Below are positions 17,529 through 26,122 of a stretch of DNA of 64,000 nt, in pieces. A program made the translations under genes and the position numbers. Position 1 is the first letter of the stretch. Every line of letters starts with the position of its first letter. Origin of the DNA: an uncultured Clostridia bacterium. GTDB lineage: Bacteria > Bacillota > Clostridia > Oscillospirales > Ruminococcaceae. The DNA lies in assembly GCA_947589215.1 (NCBI GenBank), contig CANQCL010000002.1, positions 62,001 to 126,000 on the forward strand. The letters are read 5' to 3'. Under the pieces are notes generated by a model. The model searched no databases, was not told where the DNA came from, and saw only the letters and a list, made by a program, of their open reading frames with translations.

Positions 17529-18605
17529 CTATTGTATAATACCTCCTCCTACAACAATGTCTCCATCATATAAAACAACCGCCTGACCTTTTGTAACAGC
17601 TCTCTGCGGCTCGTCAAATTCGATCAAAAGGGTGTCGTCATCAAGCTGTGCTGCTGTTGCCCACTGTTCTGCTTGACGGTAACGAACCTTTGCTTTAACC
17701 CTCAAAGGTGTGGTAAGTTTTTCTTTTGATATTAGGTTTATGTTTTTTGCTGTAAGCGTTTTGGTGTATAAATCCTGCTCTCTGCCGAGAGTGACGGTGT
17801 TTAGTTCGGGATCAACCGATAGAACAAAGGTAGGGTTATTTGAGATTGATACGCCAAGACCTCGCCGCTGACCTATTGTATAGCGAATAATTCCTTCATG
17901 CGTACCTAGAACATTGCCGTTTAAGTCAACGAAATTACCTTTAGGATAAGATCTGCCGGTATACTGCTCAATAAAATCATAATATTTTTTATTCTGAACA
18001 AAGCATATGTCCTGACTGTCGTGCTTATTTGCATTTACAAAGCCTTTTTTTTCTGCGATTTTCCTTACTTCTGTTTTTTCCATTCCTCCTAAAGGAAACA
18101 AAGTGTGTTTAAGCTGTTCCTGAGTCATACTATACAAAACATAGCTTTGGTCTTTTGTTTTGTCTACGGCTTTTTTGAGCAAATAACGGATATTCTCTTT
18201 GTCAAATTCAATTTGGGCGTAGTGCCCTGTTACAACGTAATCAAAGTCTAATTCTTTTGCACGCAAAAACAGCTTTTCAAATTTCAGATAGCGGTTGCAG
18301 TCTATACAAGGATTAGGCGTCATTCCGTTTTCATAGGCATATACAAACTTGTCTATTACTTTTTCTTTAAAGCTTTCAGAAAAATTAAAAACATAGTATG
18401 GTATATCAAGAGAATATGCAACGCTTCTTGCGTCATCAACATCTTCAGCAGAACAGCAGGTGTACTTTCTGGAAACGCCGATATCCTCGTTGTTAAACAG
18501 CTTCATTGTAGCGCCGATGCACTCATATCCCTGTTTGGTTATTAAATAAGCGGCTACGCTTGAATCAACGCCTCCGCTCATAGCTATAACAGCCTTTTTA
18601 TTCAT
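17529..18605 (-). CDS. mnmA: tRNA-specific 2-thiouridylase MnmA
   Basis: A 358-residue enzyme that thiolates U34 of tRNAs for Lys, Glu and Gln. The PP-loop is MSGGVDSSVAA (9-19). The two active-site cysteines are Cys100 (in NPCIDCN) and Cys201 (SQDICFV). C-terminal beta domains follow, with GQRRGLGV and GQAVVLYDGD. No IscS-type desulfurase gene is adjacent. It is transcribed from a near-perfect promoter divergent from glyA. Confidence 0.96.
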   Translation of the reverse strand: MNKKAVIAMSGGVDSSVAAYLITKQGYECIGATMKLFNNEDIGVSRKYTCCSAEDVDDARSVAYSLDIPYYVFNFSESFKEKVIDKFVYAYENGMTPNPCIDCNRYLKFEKLFLRAKELDFDYVVTGHYAQIEFDKENIRYLLKKAVDKTKDQSYVLYSMTQEQLKHTLFPLGGMEKTEVRKIAEKKGFVNANKHDSQDICFVQNKKYYDFIEQYTGRSYPKGNFVDLNGNVLGTHEGIIRYTIGQRRGLGVSISNNPTFVLSVDPELNTVTLGREQDLYTKTLTAKNINLISKEKLTTPLRVKAKVRYRQAEQWATAAQLDDDTLLIEFDEPQRAVTKGQAVVLYDGDIVVGGGIIQ

Positions 18606-18643
18606 AGTTAAGTTTCACCTTGTTACTTAATAATTACAGGCAC

Positions 18644-18672
18644 ATTATAAAATAATATCTTAATTTTGTCAA
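18644..18672 (-). promoter_or_regulatory. Sigma-A promoter of mnmA
   Basis: Minus strand: TTGACA (18672-18667), a 17-nt spacer and TATAAT (18649-18644), an exact consensus 38 nt before the start codon. Confidence 0.85.
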
Positions 18673-18716
18673 GAGAGTCAATAAATAGAGGGCGTAGAAA
18701 AATAATGTAAAATAAC

Positions 18717-18745
18717 TTGAAATAGAATGAAATTTAGTATATAAT
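18717..18745 (+). promoter_or_regulatory. Sigma-A promoter of glyA
   Basis: TTGAAA (18717-18722), a 17-nt spacer and TATAAT (18740-18745), 32 nt before the glyA start. The short leader leaves no room for a glycine or folate riboswitch. Confidence 0.8.
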
Positions 18746-18777
18746 ATTTATATTAATTATATAAGGAGTAGAAGACT

Positions 18778-20022
18778 ATGGAAATGATGGATTCAATTGG
18801 TTATGTAAAAAAGTATGATAAAGAAGTAGGAGAGGCTATGGACGCCGAGCTTGCACGCCAGAGGAGAAACCTCGAGCTTATAGCAAGTGAAAATATTGTT
18901 TCAGGTGCCGTTATGGCTGCAATGGGAAGCGTTTTAACAAATAAATATGCAGAGGGTTATCCGGGAAAAAGATATTACGGCGGATGTCAGTGCGTTGACG
19001 TTGTTGAAAATATTGCAATAGAAAGAGCCTGCAAGCTTTTTGGAGCAAAGTATGCAAATGTTCAGCCCCACTCGGGAGCTCAGGCTAATATCGCAACTTA
19101 CTTTGCACTGGTCAATCCGGGCGACACAATTATGGGTATGAGTCTTGCACACGGCGGTCACTTAACTCACGGAAGCCCTGTAAATATGAGCGGAAAGTAT
19201 TTTAATTTTGTTTCTTATGAGTTGGGCGATAACGAAAGAATTGACTACGATGAGTTAGAAAATCAAGCAAAAGAGTGCCAGCCAAAGCTAATTGTAGCGG
19301 GAGCATCGGCTTACCCTAGAATTATTGATTTTGAGAGAATTTCAAACATTGCAAAATCAGTCGGCGCATATTTTATGGTTGATATGGCGCACATCGCAGG
19401 TCTTGTTGCTGCAGGCGAACATCCGTCGCCTGTGCCATACGCTGATGTTGTTACGACTACTACTCACAAAACTTTGAGAGGTCCAAGAGGAGGACTAATT
19501 CTTACCAATGACGAGGAAATTGCTAAGAAAATCAACAAAGCTATCTTCCCGGGAACACAGGGCGGTCCGCTGGAACACGTTATAGCAGGTAAGGCAGTAT
19601 GCTTTGGCGAGGCATTAAAGCCTGAGTTTAAGGAATATCAGCATCAGGTAGTTTTAAACGCAAAAGCTCTTTCGGAGGGACTTGTAAAAAGAGGTTTCAG
19701 ACTAGTCTCAGGCGGAACGGACAACCATTTAGCACTTGTTGATTTGCAGCCTTTTAATATTACAGGTAAGGAATTAGAGCACAGACTTGACGAGGTTTAC
19801 ATCACAGTTAATAAAAACGCTATTCCGAACGATCCTCAAAGTCCGTTTATAACAAGCGGAATAAGAGTTGGTACACCTGCCGTTACAACAAGAGGACTTA
19901 AAGAGGATGATATGGAGGTTATTGCAGAGTGCATTTATCTGACGGCTACTGATTTTGAAAATAAGGCAGACGAAGTCAGAGAAAAAGTTAATGATCTTTG
20001 CAAGAAGTATCCTTTATACTAA
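18778..20022 (+). CDS. glyA: Serine hydroxymethyltransferase
   Basis: A 414-residue PLP enzyme interconverting serine and glycine with tetrahydrofolate, the main source of one-carbon units. The PLP lysine is Lys231 in the [14 protein letters not shown] motif. LIASENI (34-40), [13 protein letters not shown] (58-70) and QPHSGAQAN (96-104) are diagnostic. It starts at an ATG 9 nt after AAGGAG; a second ATG two codons on is a weaker choice. rarA follows 33 nt later. Confidence 0.97.
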   Translation: MEMMDSIGYVKKYDKEVGEAMDAELARQRRNLELIASENIVSGAVMAAMGSVLTNKYAEGYPGKRYYGGCQCVDVVENIAIERACKLFGAKYANVQPHSGAQANIATYFALVNPGDTIMGMSLAHGGHLTHGSPVNMSGKYFNFVSYELGDNERIDYDELENQAKECQPKLIVAGASAYPRIIDFERISNIAKSVGAYFMVDMAHIAGLVAAGEHPSPVPYADVVTTTTHKTLRGPRGGLILTNDEEIAKKINKAIFPGTQGGPLEHVIAGKAVCFGEALKPEFKEYQHQVVLNAKALSEGLVKRGFRLVSGGTDNHLALVDLQPFNITGKELEHRLDEVYITVNKNAIPNDPQSPFITSGIRVGTPAVTTRGLKEDDMEVIAECIYLTATDFENKADEVREKVNDLCKKYPLY

Positions 20023-20055
20023 TTAATAAAATATAATTTAAGGAGTTGACCGACA

Positions 20056-21321
20056 GTGAACAAGCCTTTGGCAGACCGTATAAGACCGAAAACGCTTGAT
20101 GAAGTTGTCGGTCAATCTCATTTGTTGGGTAAGGACAAGCCGCTTAGAAGAATAATAGAAAGCGGTCAGATACCGAATATGATTTTCTATGGTCCTTCGG
20201 GAACGGGAAAAACAACTGTTGCTAGAATTATTGCTGACAATACTAACTTAAAAATGTACAAACTAAACGGCACATCTGCGTCAATTAATGACATTAAAGA
20301 TATTATTGCAGAGACTGAGACTTTTGAGGGCTTTAACGGTATACTGCTTTATTTAGATGAAATTCAGTACCTCAATAAAAAGCAGCAGCAGTCTTTGCTT
20401 GAATATATAGAAAACGGTAAGATAACGCTTATTGCGTCTACTACTGAAAACCCGTACTTTTATGTGTTTAACGCAATTATAAGCCGTTCTACGGTTTTTG
20501 AGTTTAAGCAGGTGAGTTCAGTTGATGTCATTCCTGCTGTAAAACGTGCGTTTCAGATAATTGCTGATGAGATGGGCGTAAGGCTCAGACTTGAAAACGG
20601 AGTTGTTGACTATATCTCCACCGGCTGCGGAGGAGATGTGAGAAAATCGCTTAATACAGTAGAGCTGTGCGTTTTGTCTGCTGATAAAAATGGTGAATGC
20701 TTGGAAATTACGCTTAATAATGTTAAACTGCTTACACAGAAAAGCAATATGCGTTATGACAAAGACGGCGATGAGCATTACGATATTTTGTCTGCATTTC
20801 AGAAGTCTATCAGGGGAAGCGATGAAAACGCAGCTTTGCATTATGCAGCAAGACTGATGACAGCAGGGGATTTTACTTCTCTTTGCAGACGTCTGCTGGT
20901 AGTAGCGTCAGAAGATATTGGGCTTGCTTATCCTATGGCAGTTTCTATTGTAAAATCGTGTGTAGACAGTGCACTTCAGCTAGGACTTCCAGAAGCGAGA
21001 ATACCGATTGCAGAGGCTATTATTCTTTTGTGTACCGCACCAAAGTCTAACAGCGCATATATGGCTATCAACTCTGCGATGGACGATATTGAAAAGGGGC
21101 TGTCGGGTGCTATACCGAGACAGCTTCAGAATGTTCATTTTGACGGCGACGACGCAGAGGTTAAAGGGCAAAACTATAAATACCCTCACGATTTTCCTAA
21201 TCATTATGTTAAGCAGCAGTATCTTCCCGATAATTTAAAAGACAGAGTTTATTACGAGTTCGGGGATAATAAGCAGGAACAGACGGCTTTACAATATAGA
21301 AAAAAGATAAAGGGACAGTAA
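20056..21321 (+). CDS. rarA: Replication-associated recombination protein RarA (MgsA) AAA+ ATPase
   Basis: A 421-residue AAA+ ATPase related to the clamp loader, acting at stalled replication forks. Walker A is GPSGTGKTT (46-54), Walker B is LLYLDEIQYL, and the N-terminal PLADRIRPKTLDEVVGQ is the family signature. The C-terminal half holds the tetramerisation region (ending KYPHDFPNHYVKQQYLP). It starts with GTG 20056 after AAGGAG. Probably transcribed with glyA. Confidence 0.94.
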   Translation: MNKPLADRIRPKTLDEVVGQSHLLGKDKPLRRIIESGQIPNMIFYGPSGTGKTTVARIIADNTNLKMYKLNGTSASINDIKDIIAETETFEGFNGILLYLDEIQYLNKKQQQSLLEYIENGKITLIASTTENPYFYVFNAIISRSTVFEFKQVSSVDVIPAVKRAFQIIADEMGVRLRLENGVVDYISTGCGGDVRKSLNTVELCVLSADKNGECLEITLNNVKLLTQKSNMRYDKDGDEHYDILSAFQKSIRGSDENAALHYAARLMTAGDFTSLCRRLLVVASEDIGLAYPMAVSIVKSCVDSALQLGLPEARIPIAEAIILLCTAPKSNSAYMAINSAMDDIEKGLSGAIPRQLQNVHFDGDDAEVKGQNYKYPHDFPNHYVKQQYLPDNLKDRVYYEFGDNKQEQTALQYRKKIKGQ

Positions 21322-21333
21322 TATAAAAAAGAA

Positions 21334-21369
21334 AAGCTAAGGAGTTATAAGATTCCTTAGCCTTTTTAT
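21334..21369. terminator. Bidirectional terminator between rarA and the S1-domain gene
   Basis: GCTAAGGA (21336-21343) pairs with TCCTTAGC (21354-21361), with T-rich tails on both sides, between convergent genes. Confidence 0.8.
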
Positions 21370-22290
21370 TTAAAACTCGGTATATATTTGCTTGTGACAT
21401 TCTTCTGTTGAGTAATTCCACTTATCAATATGACCTTCGGTTATATAGTAATTTAGAGATTTATCAAATCCGCTGGATGAAAAAACATCAACAATGATAA
21501 GTTTGACTTTCATCTTTTCTGGTATAATTGATTTTATGAAAACACTCGCAGACTGACCTATATGTACATTATCCTTTGGCTCTGCAAGACCGGCGAGATT
21601 TGGAGTAAGCTCAATAAAAATCCCATAGTCCTCTATTGAACGGATAATACCTCCCACTGTCTGACCGACTTCAAACAGTTCGGCATTTTCAGACCATGTG
21701 CCTAAAAGCTCTTTATGCGTTAGAAAAATTCTGTCGTTTTCTCTTCCTTTAACTACAGCGTAAATATCCTGACCGTTGTAAAATCTGTCCGACGGGTGTG
21801 ATATTCTTGATACGGAAATAGCGTCTATGGGGATAAGAGACGCAACACCGCAGCCAATATCAACAAAGCATCCGAACTGTTCTATATGAGTTATTTTTGC
21901 TGGAATTACATCTCCGCTTTCAAGATTGTTTATATAATTTGCAATGCACTCCTCCTGTGCGGCTTTTCTTGAAAGTATCACTAAAGTTTCATCACTGTCA
22001 TTTGTAATTATATCCATAACCTTAAAGCATACAGGCTTGTTTACTCTTGATAGCAGGGCAATATCCTTTGTCTCGCCGGTCTCAATACCTATAGCACCCT
22101 CTACTCTTGGGATTATAGCTTTCGCAAATGGAATATCTACTACAATATTGTGCTCGCAGTCGCACATTAAAGCTTTTGCCTCTAAAATAACGCCGGCTTC
22201 TTTTGCTTCATTTAATGTTGATATGGATTTTAAGTAGCTTTTGTTGGTGTTGTTACTTATCAGTTTGCCCTCAGGCATATAATTTTTCAT
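21370..22290 (-). CDS. S1-domain RNA-binding protein (S1-like)
   Basis: A 306-residue protein with at least two S1 (OB-fold) RNA-binding repeats: about 125-197 (GDVIPAKITHIEQFGCFVDI, then VASLIPIDAIS) and 207-275 (VGGIIRSIEDYGIFIEL, then LAGLAEP). A degenerate third copy may occupy the N-terminal half. It resembles short S1-like proteins of Clostridia that lack the six-repeat array of ribosomal protein S1. A role in mRNA binding or translation is inferred. A weak minus-strand promoter candidate, TTGACA-17-TAGATA, sits at 22439-22411. Confidence 0.82.
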   Translation of the reverse strand: MKNYMPEGKLISNNTNKSYLKSISTLNEAKEAGVILEAKALMCDCEHNIVVDIPFAKAIIPRVEGAIGIETGETKDIALLSRVNKPVCFKVMDIITNDSDETLVILSRKAAQEECIANYINNLESGDVIPAKITHIEQFGCFVDIGCGVASLIPIDAISVSRISHPSDRFYNGQDIYAVVKGRENDRIFLTHKELLGTWSENAELFEVGQTVGGIIRSIEDYGIFIELTPNLAGLAEPKDNVHIGQSASVFIKSIIPEKMKVKLIIVDVFSSSGFDKSLNYYITEGHIDKWNYSTEECHKQIYTEF

Positions 22291-22424
22291 TAAATTATCA
22301 TTCCTTCCTTTGTGATTGAGCTTTTGTATTTATACAATAAAAAGCGCAATGTAACTGTTTGTTTTATACTTTTCTGACAATAATCATAATATACTGTATA
22401 AAAAGTTTTATATCTAATACTATG

Positions 22425-22462
22425 AAGGCAAAATGTCAATTATGCCTTTATTGATAAAGGCA
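22425..22462 (+). other. Pair of mutually exclusive hairpins in the S1/DUF951 intergenic region
   Basis: AAGGCA (22425-22430), TGCCTT (22443-22448) and a second AAGGCA (22457-22462) can pair in two exclusive ways. The second pairing is a perfect 8-bp stem (TGCCTTTA/TAAAGGCA) with a TTGA loop. There is no T tract, so it is not an intrinsic terminator. It lies upstream of the DUF951 promoter and may overlap the S1-gene promoter. Its function is unknown. Confidence 0.4.
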
Positions 22463-22481
22463 AGAAAATAAGAAGTTCTAT

Positions 22482-22510
22482 TTGCTTTTTTGATAAATAT
22501 ATGATATACT
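22482..22510 (+). promoter_or_regulatory. Putative promoter of the DUF951 gene
   Basis: TTGCTT (22482-22487), a 17-nt spacer and TATACT (22505-22510), about 40 nt before the ribosome binding site region. The rest of the 22291-22549 gap is AT-rich with the hairpins noted above. Confidence 0.5.
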
Positions 22511-22549
22511 AACATCTTGAGTTGAAATATTTTCATATTATTAACAGGA

Positions 22550-22747
22550 GTGATAATTACGGATATAAGACCTGATGATATATTAATTATGAAGAAAAAG
22601 CATCCGTGCGGGGAAAAGAAAATGTTTGTTCTGCGTTCGGGAATGGATTTTAAACTTAGGTGTATAGGCTGCGGACGTGAATTTATGATAGCACGTTCAA
22701 AAGCTGAGAAAAACATAAAATCTGTTATCAGAGATGAGGATACCTAG
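22550..22747 (+). CDS. DUF951 small zinc-ribbon-like protein
   Basis: About 63-65 residues, cytosolic. KKKHPCG, then LRCIGCGREFMIAR and a lysine-rich helix match DUF951, a small Firmicutes family of unknown function. Three cysteines (HPCG, CIGC) suggest metal binding. The start is unusual. The ribosome binding site AGGAG (22546-22550) overlaps the only in-frame GTG (22550), and the properly spaced codons are ATT (22556) or ATA; no ATG or TTG is available before the upstream stop. Translation probably starts at GTG 22550 or ATT 22556. prfA follows after 59 nt. Confidence 0.85.
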   Translation: MIITDIRPDDILIMKKKHPCGEKKMFVLRSGMDFKLRCIGCGREFMIARSKAEKNIKSVIRDEDT

Positions 22748-22806
22748 CAATTTAAGACATTCAGTCATAATCTTAAATATATAATATAATTTATAGGAGA
22801 ATATTT

Positions 22807-23889
22807 ATGTTTGAAAAGCTAAAAGCGCTTGAGGAAAGATATGAAGAAATAAATAATAAGCTTATGGAGCCTGATGTTGTCAATGATCAGGCGCTTTATA
22901 CATCACTTATGAAGGAGTATAAGAGCATTACTCCGATAATAGAGAAGTTCAGAGAATATAAAAAGGCAAAAGAATCGTTCGACGAGGCTGTAGAGCTTCT
23001 TGACGCAGGCGGACTGGATAAGGAATTCAAGGAAATGGTACAGCTTCAGTATGATGAGTCAAAAGAGCAGGAGGAGGCTTTAACTGAGGAGCTGAAAATT
23101 CTGCTTTTGCCAAAAGACCCCAACGATGATAAAAATGTTATAGTTGAGATAAGAGGAGGAGCAGGCGGAGAAGAGGCTTCGCTTTTTGCAAATTCCCTTT
23201 ATAGAATGTACACTATGTATGCCGAAAGAAACGGCTGGAGTATTGAGGTAATTAACGCTAATGAAACAGAGCTTGGCGGTTTCAAAGAAATATCATTCAG
23301 TATTCAGGGTGAGGGCGCATACTCAAGGCTAAAGTATGAAAGCGGAGTTCACAGAGTACAGCGAGTTCCCGAGACTGAGTCTCAGGGCAGGGTTCATACA
23401 TCAACTGTAACAGTTGCTGTGTTGCCTGAGGCTGATGATGTTGAGTTTGAGATAAATGAGTCTACCGATTTGAAAATTGATGTTTTCAGAGCGTCGGGAG
23501 CAGGCGGACAGCATATAAATAAAACCGAGTCTGCTGTGAGAATAACTTATCTCCCGACCGGTTTAGTTGTTGAATGTCAGGACGAGAGAAGCCAGCATAA
23601 GAACAAGGAAAGAGCGTTAAAGGTTCTGCGTTCAAAGCTTTATGAGGAACAGCAAAGAGCTCAGGAAAATGAAATTGCGGCTGTAAGGCGTTCTCAAGTC
23701 GGAACAGGGGATCGCTCTGAGAGAATTAGAACTTACAATTTCCCTGAGGGCAGAGTTTCAGATCATAGGATAGGTCTTACAATATACAGATTAGAGCAAT
23801 TTTTAAACGGCAATATGGACGAGGTTATCGACGCTCTGGCAACTGCTGATCAGGCTGCAAAGCTTGCTATGCAGGAGAGCGAAAACTGA
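22807..23889 (+). CDS. prfA: Peptide chain release factor 1
   Basis: A 360-residue class I release factor reading UAA and UAG. The GGQ catalytic motif (233-235) lies in [18 protein letters not shown]. The codon-recognition loop reads P-E-T (188-190) in [14 protein letters not shown], the PxT position that separates RF1 from RF2. It starts at ATG after AGGAGAATATTT. prmC, the methyltransferase that usually follows and modifies the GGQ glutamine, is not next to it; tsaC follows instead. Confidence 0.97.
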   Translation: MFEKLKALEERYEEINNKLMEPDVVNDQALYTSLMKEYKSITPIIEKFREYKKAKESFDEAVELLDAGGLDKEFKEMVQLQYDESKEQEEALTEELKILLLPKDPNDDKNVIVEIRGGAGGEEASLFANSLYRMYTMYAERNGWSIEVINANETELGGFKEISFSIQGEGAYSRLKYESGVHRVQRVPETESQGRVHTSTVTVAVLPEADDVEFEINESTDLKIDVFRASGAGGQHINKTESAVRITYLPTGLVVECQDERSQHKNKERALKVLRSKLYEEQQRAQENEIAAVRRSQVGTGDRSERIRTYNFPEGRVSDHRIGLTIYRLEQFLNGNMDEVIDALATADQAAKLAMQESEN

Positions 23890-23903
23890 TCGGTATACGT
23901 TTT

Positions 23904-24920
23904 ATGAAAACTAAAGTTTTAAAGCCTACAAAGGAAAATATAAGCTACTGCGCTGAACTGATTAAAAGCGGAGAGGTTGTAGGAATGCCCACTGAAACTG
24001 TATATGGTCTTGCCGCAAACGCTTTTGATGAGGTTGCTGTAAAAAAGATTTTTGCGGCTAAGAAGCGCCCTGCTGACAACCCTTTGATTGTTCATATTGC
24101 GGATATAGAAATGCTCAAAGGTTTAGTAAAAGATGTTCCTGCTATTGCATTTGACGTATGCAAAAGATTTTGGCCCGGACCTTTGACGGTTGTTTTGCCA
24201 AAAAGCGATAAGATACCGTCTGTTACAAGCGGAGGTCTTGAAACAGTAGGTATAAGACTGCCGTCTAATGAGATTGCAAGAGAGCTTATTAGAGCGAGCG
24301 GTTTGCCTCTTGCGGCACCATCTGCTAATTTGTCCGGAAGTCCAAGTCCTACAACGGCAGGTCACGTTTATGACGATTTAAACGGCAGAATACCCGCTAT
24401 ACTTGACGGCGGAAAATGTTCTGTCGGCGTTGAATCGACAGTTATCTCTTTTGAAGGTGATATAATCAGATTGTTAAGACCGGGCAGGATTTCTGTTGAT
24501 GATTTAAAGACGGTCACATCAAAGGTGATTATCGACAAGGGAGTTTTAGAAGTTATTTCAAATGATACGAGGGTAAAATCACCGGGTATGAAATATAAGC
24601 ATTACTCGCCTAAGGCTGATGTTACTCTTATAGATGGTTCGGCTGAATTCTTTGAAAGATATATAAGTGAAAGAAATTCTGCTGACACATACGCTTTGAT
24701 TTTTGACGGTGATATTATCTCAAAAGATATTAAGTCTATAAAGTACGGCGGCAGCAGCGAACAGCAGGCAGAAAGAATTTTTGCAGTTTTAAGAGAAATT
24801 GACAAAATTGGAGCAAAAAAGGTTTATGCGAGATGTCCTTCAAAAGAGGGAATAGGACTTGCTGTTTATAACAGAATGCTTCGTGCGTCGGGATTTAAAG
24901 TTATTAAAGAAGGTGACTGA
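23904..24920 (+). CDS. tsaC: Threonylcarbamoyl-AMP synthase (Sua5 type)
   Basis: A 338-residue Sua5-form enzyme that makes threonylcarbamoyl-adenylate for t6A37 of ANN-decoding tRNAs. The YrdC domain (~10-200) shows GMPTETVYGLAANA, KKRPADNPL and APSANLSGSPSPT. The extra C-terminal ~100-residue Sua5 domain (from SPGMKYKHYSPKA on) distinguishes it from short TsaC. The stop and the coaE start are directly adjacent (TGA-ATG), so the genes are coupled. Confidence 0.95.
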   Translation: MKTKVLKPTKENISYCAELIKSGEVVGMPTETVYGLAANAFDEVAVKKIFAAKKRPADNPLIVHIADIEMLKGLVKDVPAIAFDVCKRFWPGPLTVVLPKSDKIPSVTSGGLETVGIRLPSNEIARELIRASGLPLAAPSANLSGSPSPTTAGHVYDDLNGRIPAILDGGKCSVGVESTVISFEGDIIRLLRPGRISVDDLKTVTSKVIIDKGVLEVISNDTRVKSPGMKYKHYSPKADVTLIDGSAEFFERYISERNSADTYALIFDGDIISKDIKSIKYGGSSEQQAERIFAVLREIDKIGAKKVYARCPSKEGIGLAVYNRMLRASGFKVIKEGD

Positions 24921-25544
24921 ATGAAGTCTTATATTATCGGGCTTACAGGTCAAAGCGGCGCAGGAAAAACAACCGTTTGTGATACTTTTAAGTCACTTGG
25001 TTTTCAGATTATAAATGCAGATTCAGTTTCAAAATATATTACTGAGAACAGCAAGGCTTGTATTGATGAACTTCAAACAGCGTTTGGTGAAGAATATATA
25101 GAAAACGGCGTTTTAAACAGGCGCAAGCTGGGTTCGTTAGTCTTTGCAGACAGAGAAAAGCTTGACAAGCTTATGGAAATAACTTTTCCGTATATAATCG
25201 AAGAGATCGACAAGCAAATTGCGAGAATCGGTAGTAATAAGCTGATTGTCGTTGATGCGCCTACTTTATTTGAAAGCGGACTCAATAAAAGCTGTGATAA
25301 GATAGTCAGCGTTATATCGGATAAGACTTTAAGACTTGATAGAATTATGAAAAGGGATAAAATTTCTAAAGAAGAAGCTGAAAAAAGGTTTTCATCTCAG
25401 TTTAGTGAGAAGTTTTTTAAAGATAACAGTGATTTTATTATAGAGAATAACGGCAGTGAAGATGAATTAATAAAAAAGACCATTTTAACTGCACAGAGCA
25501 TTAAGGAGATTTACAATGACAAGAAGAGCAAAGAGGAAGAATAG
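24921..25544 (+). CDS. coaE: Dephospho-CoA kinase
   Basis: A 207-residue P-loop kinase for the last step of coenzyme A synthesis. The P-loop is GLTGQSGAGKTT (8-19); INADSVSKYI supplies the substrate-binding Asp, and VVDAPTLFESGL follows. It begins immediately after tsaC. Its last 29 nt overlap the downstream transglycosylase gene, whose ribosome binding site lies inside coaE. Confidence 0.95.
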   Translation: MKSYIIGLTGQSGAGKTTVCDTFKSLGFQIINADSVSKYITENSKACIDELQTAFGEEYIENGVLNRRKLGSLVFADREKLDKLMEITFPYIIEEIDKQIARIGSNKLIVVDAPTLFESGLNKSCDKIVSVISDKTLRLDRIMKRDKISKEEAEKRFSSQFSEKFFKDNSDFIIENNGSEDELIKKTILTAQSIKEIYNDKKSKEEE

Positions 25545-26103
25545 AGGAGCTGTTTTTTTATTAGTTTTAATAATTCTTTCTGTTGTTGCATTTGCCGTTT
25601 ACAAGTCGGTGCCGGCATTTTTGAAGAAAAATGTTTACCCTAAGAAGTATTCTGAATATGTAGAGAGATACAGCGAAGAATATGATATAGACGAAAATTT
25701 CATATACGCTGTTATTAAAACCGAAAGCGGATTTGATCCCGACGCACGGTCAAATGTCGGGGCAGTTGGGCTGATGCAGCTTATGCCTATTGCATTTAAA
25801 GAGGTAAGCAATAATATCGAGGACAACAAAGGTCTTAAATATTCGGATATGTATGAACCGGAATATAACATAATGTACGGAACATGGTATTTGGATTATT
25901 TGTATAAGCAGTTTGGCTCATATGAGCTTACAATAGCTGCTTATCATGCAGGTATGACCGAAGTCAGAGGCTGGTTATACAGCGGAGTTCTTGATGAAGA
26001 TAACTTAAATCTTGATAATATACCGAGCGAATATTCTGATACAAGGCATTACATAAACAAGGTTATAAGTGCTTATAAAGAGTATAACAGACTATACAGA
26101 TAA
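25516..26103 (+). CDS. Membrane-anchored lytic transglycosylase (SLT domain)
   Basis: A 195-residue protein with a short basic N-terminus, one membrane anchor (~11-30) and an extracellular soluble-lytic-transglycosylase domain (~50-190). The catalytic glutamate is Glu70 in AVIKTESGFDP; GAVGLMQLMP and the AAYHAG motif complete the family set. It should cleave peptidoglycan between MurNAc and GlcNAc with anhydro product formation. AAGGAG inside coaE, 9 nt upstream of the ATG, supports this start. Confidence 0.92.
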   Translation: MTRRAKRKNRGAVFLLVLIILSVVAFAVYKSVPAFLKKNVYPKKYSEYVERYSEEYDIDENFIYAVIKTESGFDPDARSNVGAVGLMQLMPIAFKEVSNNIEDNKGLKYSDMYEPEYNIMYGTWYLDYLYKQFGSYELTIAAYHAGMTEVRGWLYSGVLDEDNLNLDNIPSEYSDTRHYINKVISAYKEYNRLYR

Positions 26104-26122
26104 AACAGAAAGGATGATTTCA

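Noticed and set aside
18746-18777. Glycine or tetrahydrofolate riboswitch before glyA
   Set aside because: Leader is about 25 nt.
22420-22716. 98-codon minus-strand frame opposite DUF951
   Set aside because: It overlaps the DUF951 domain, which has convincing family motifs; the antisense product has none.
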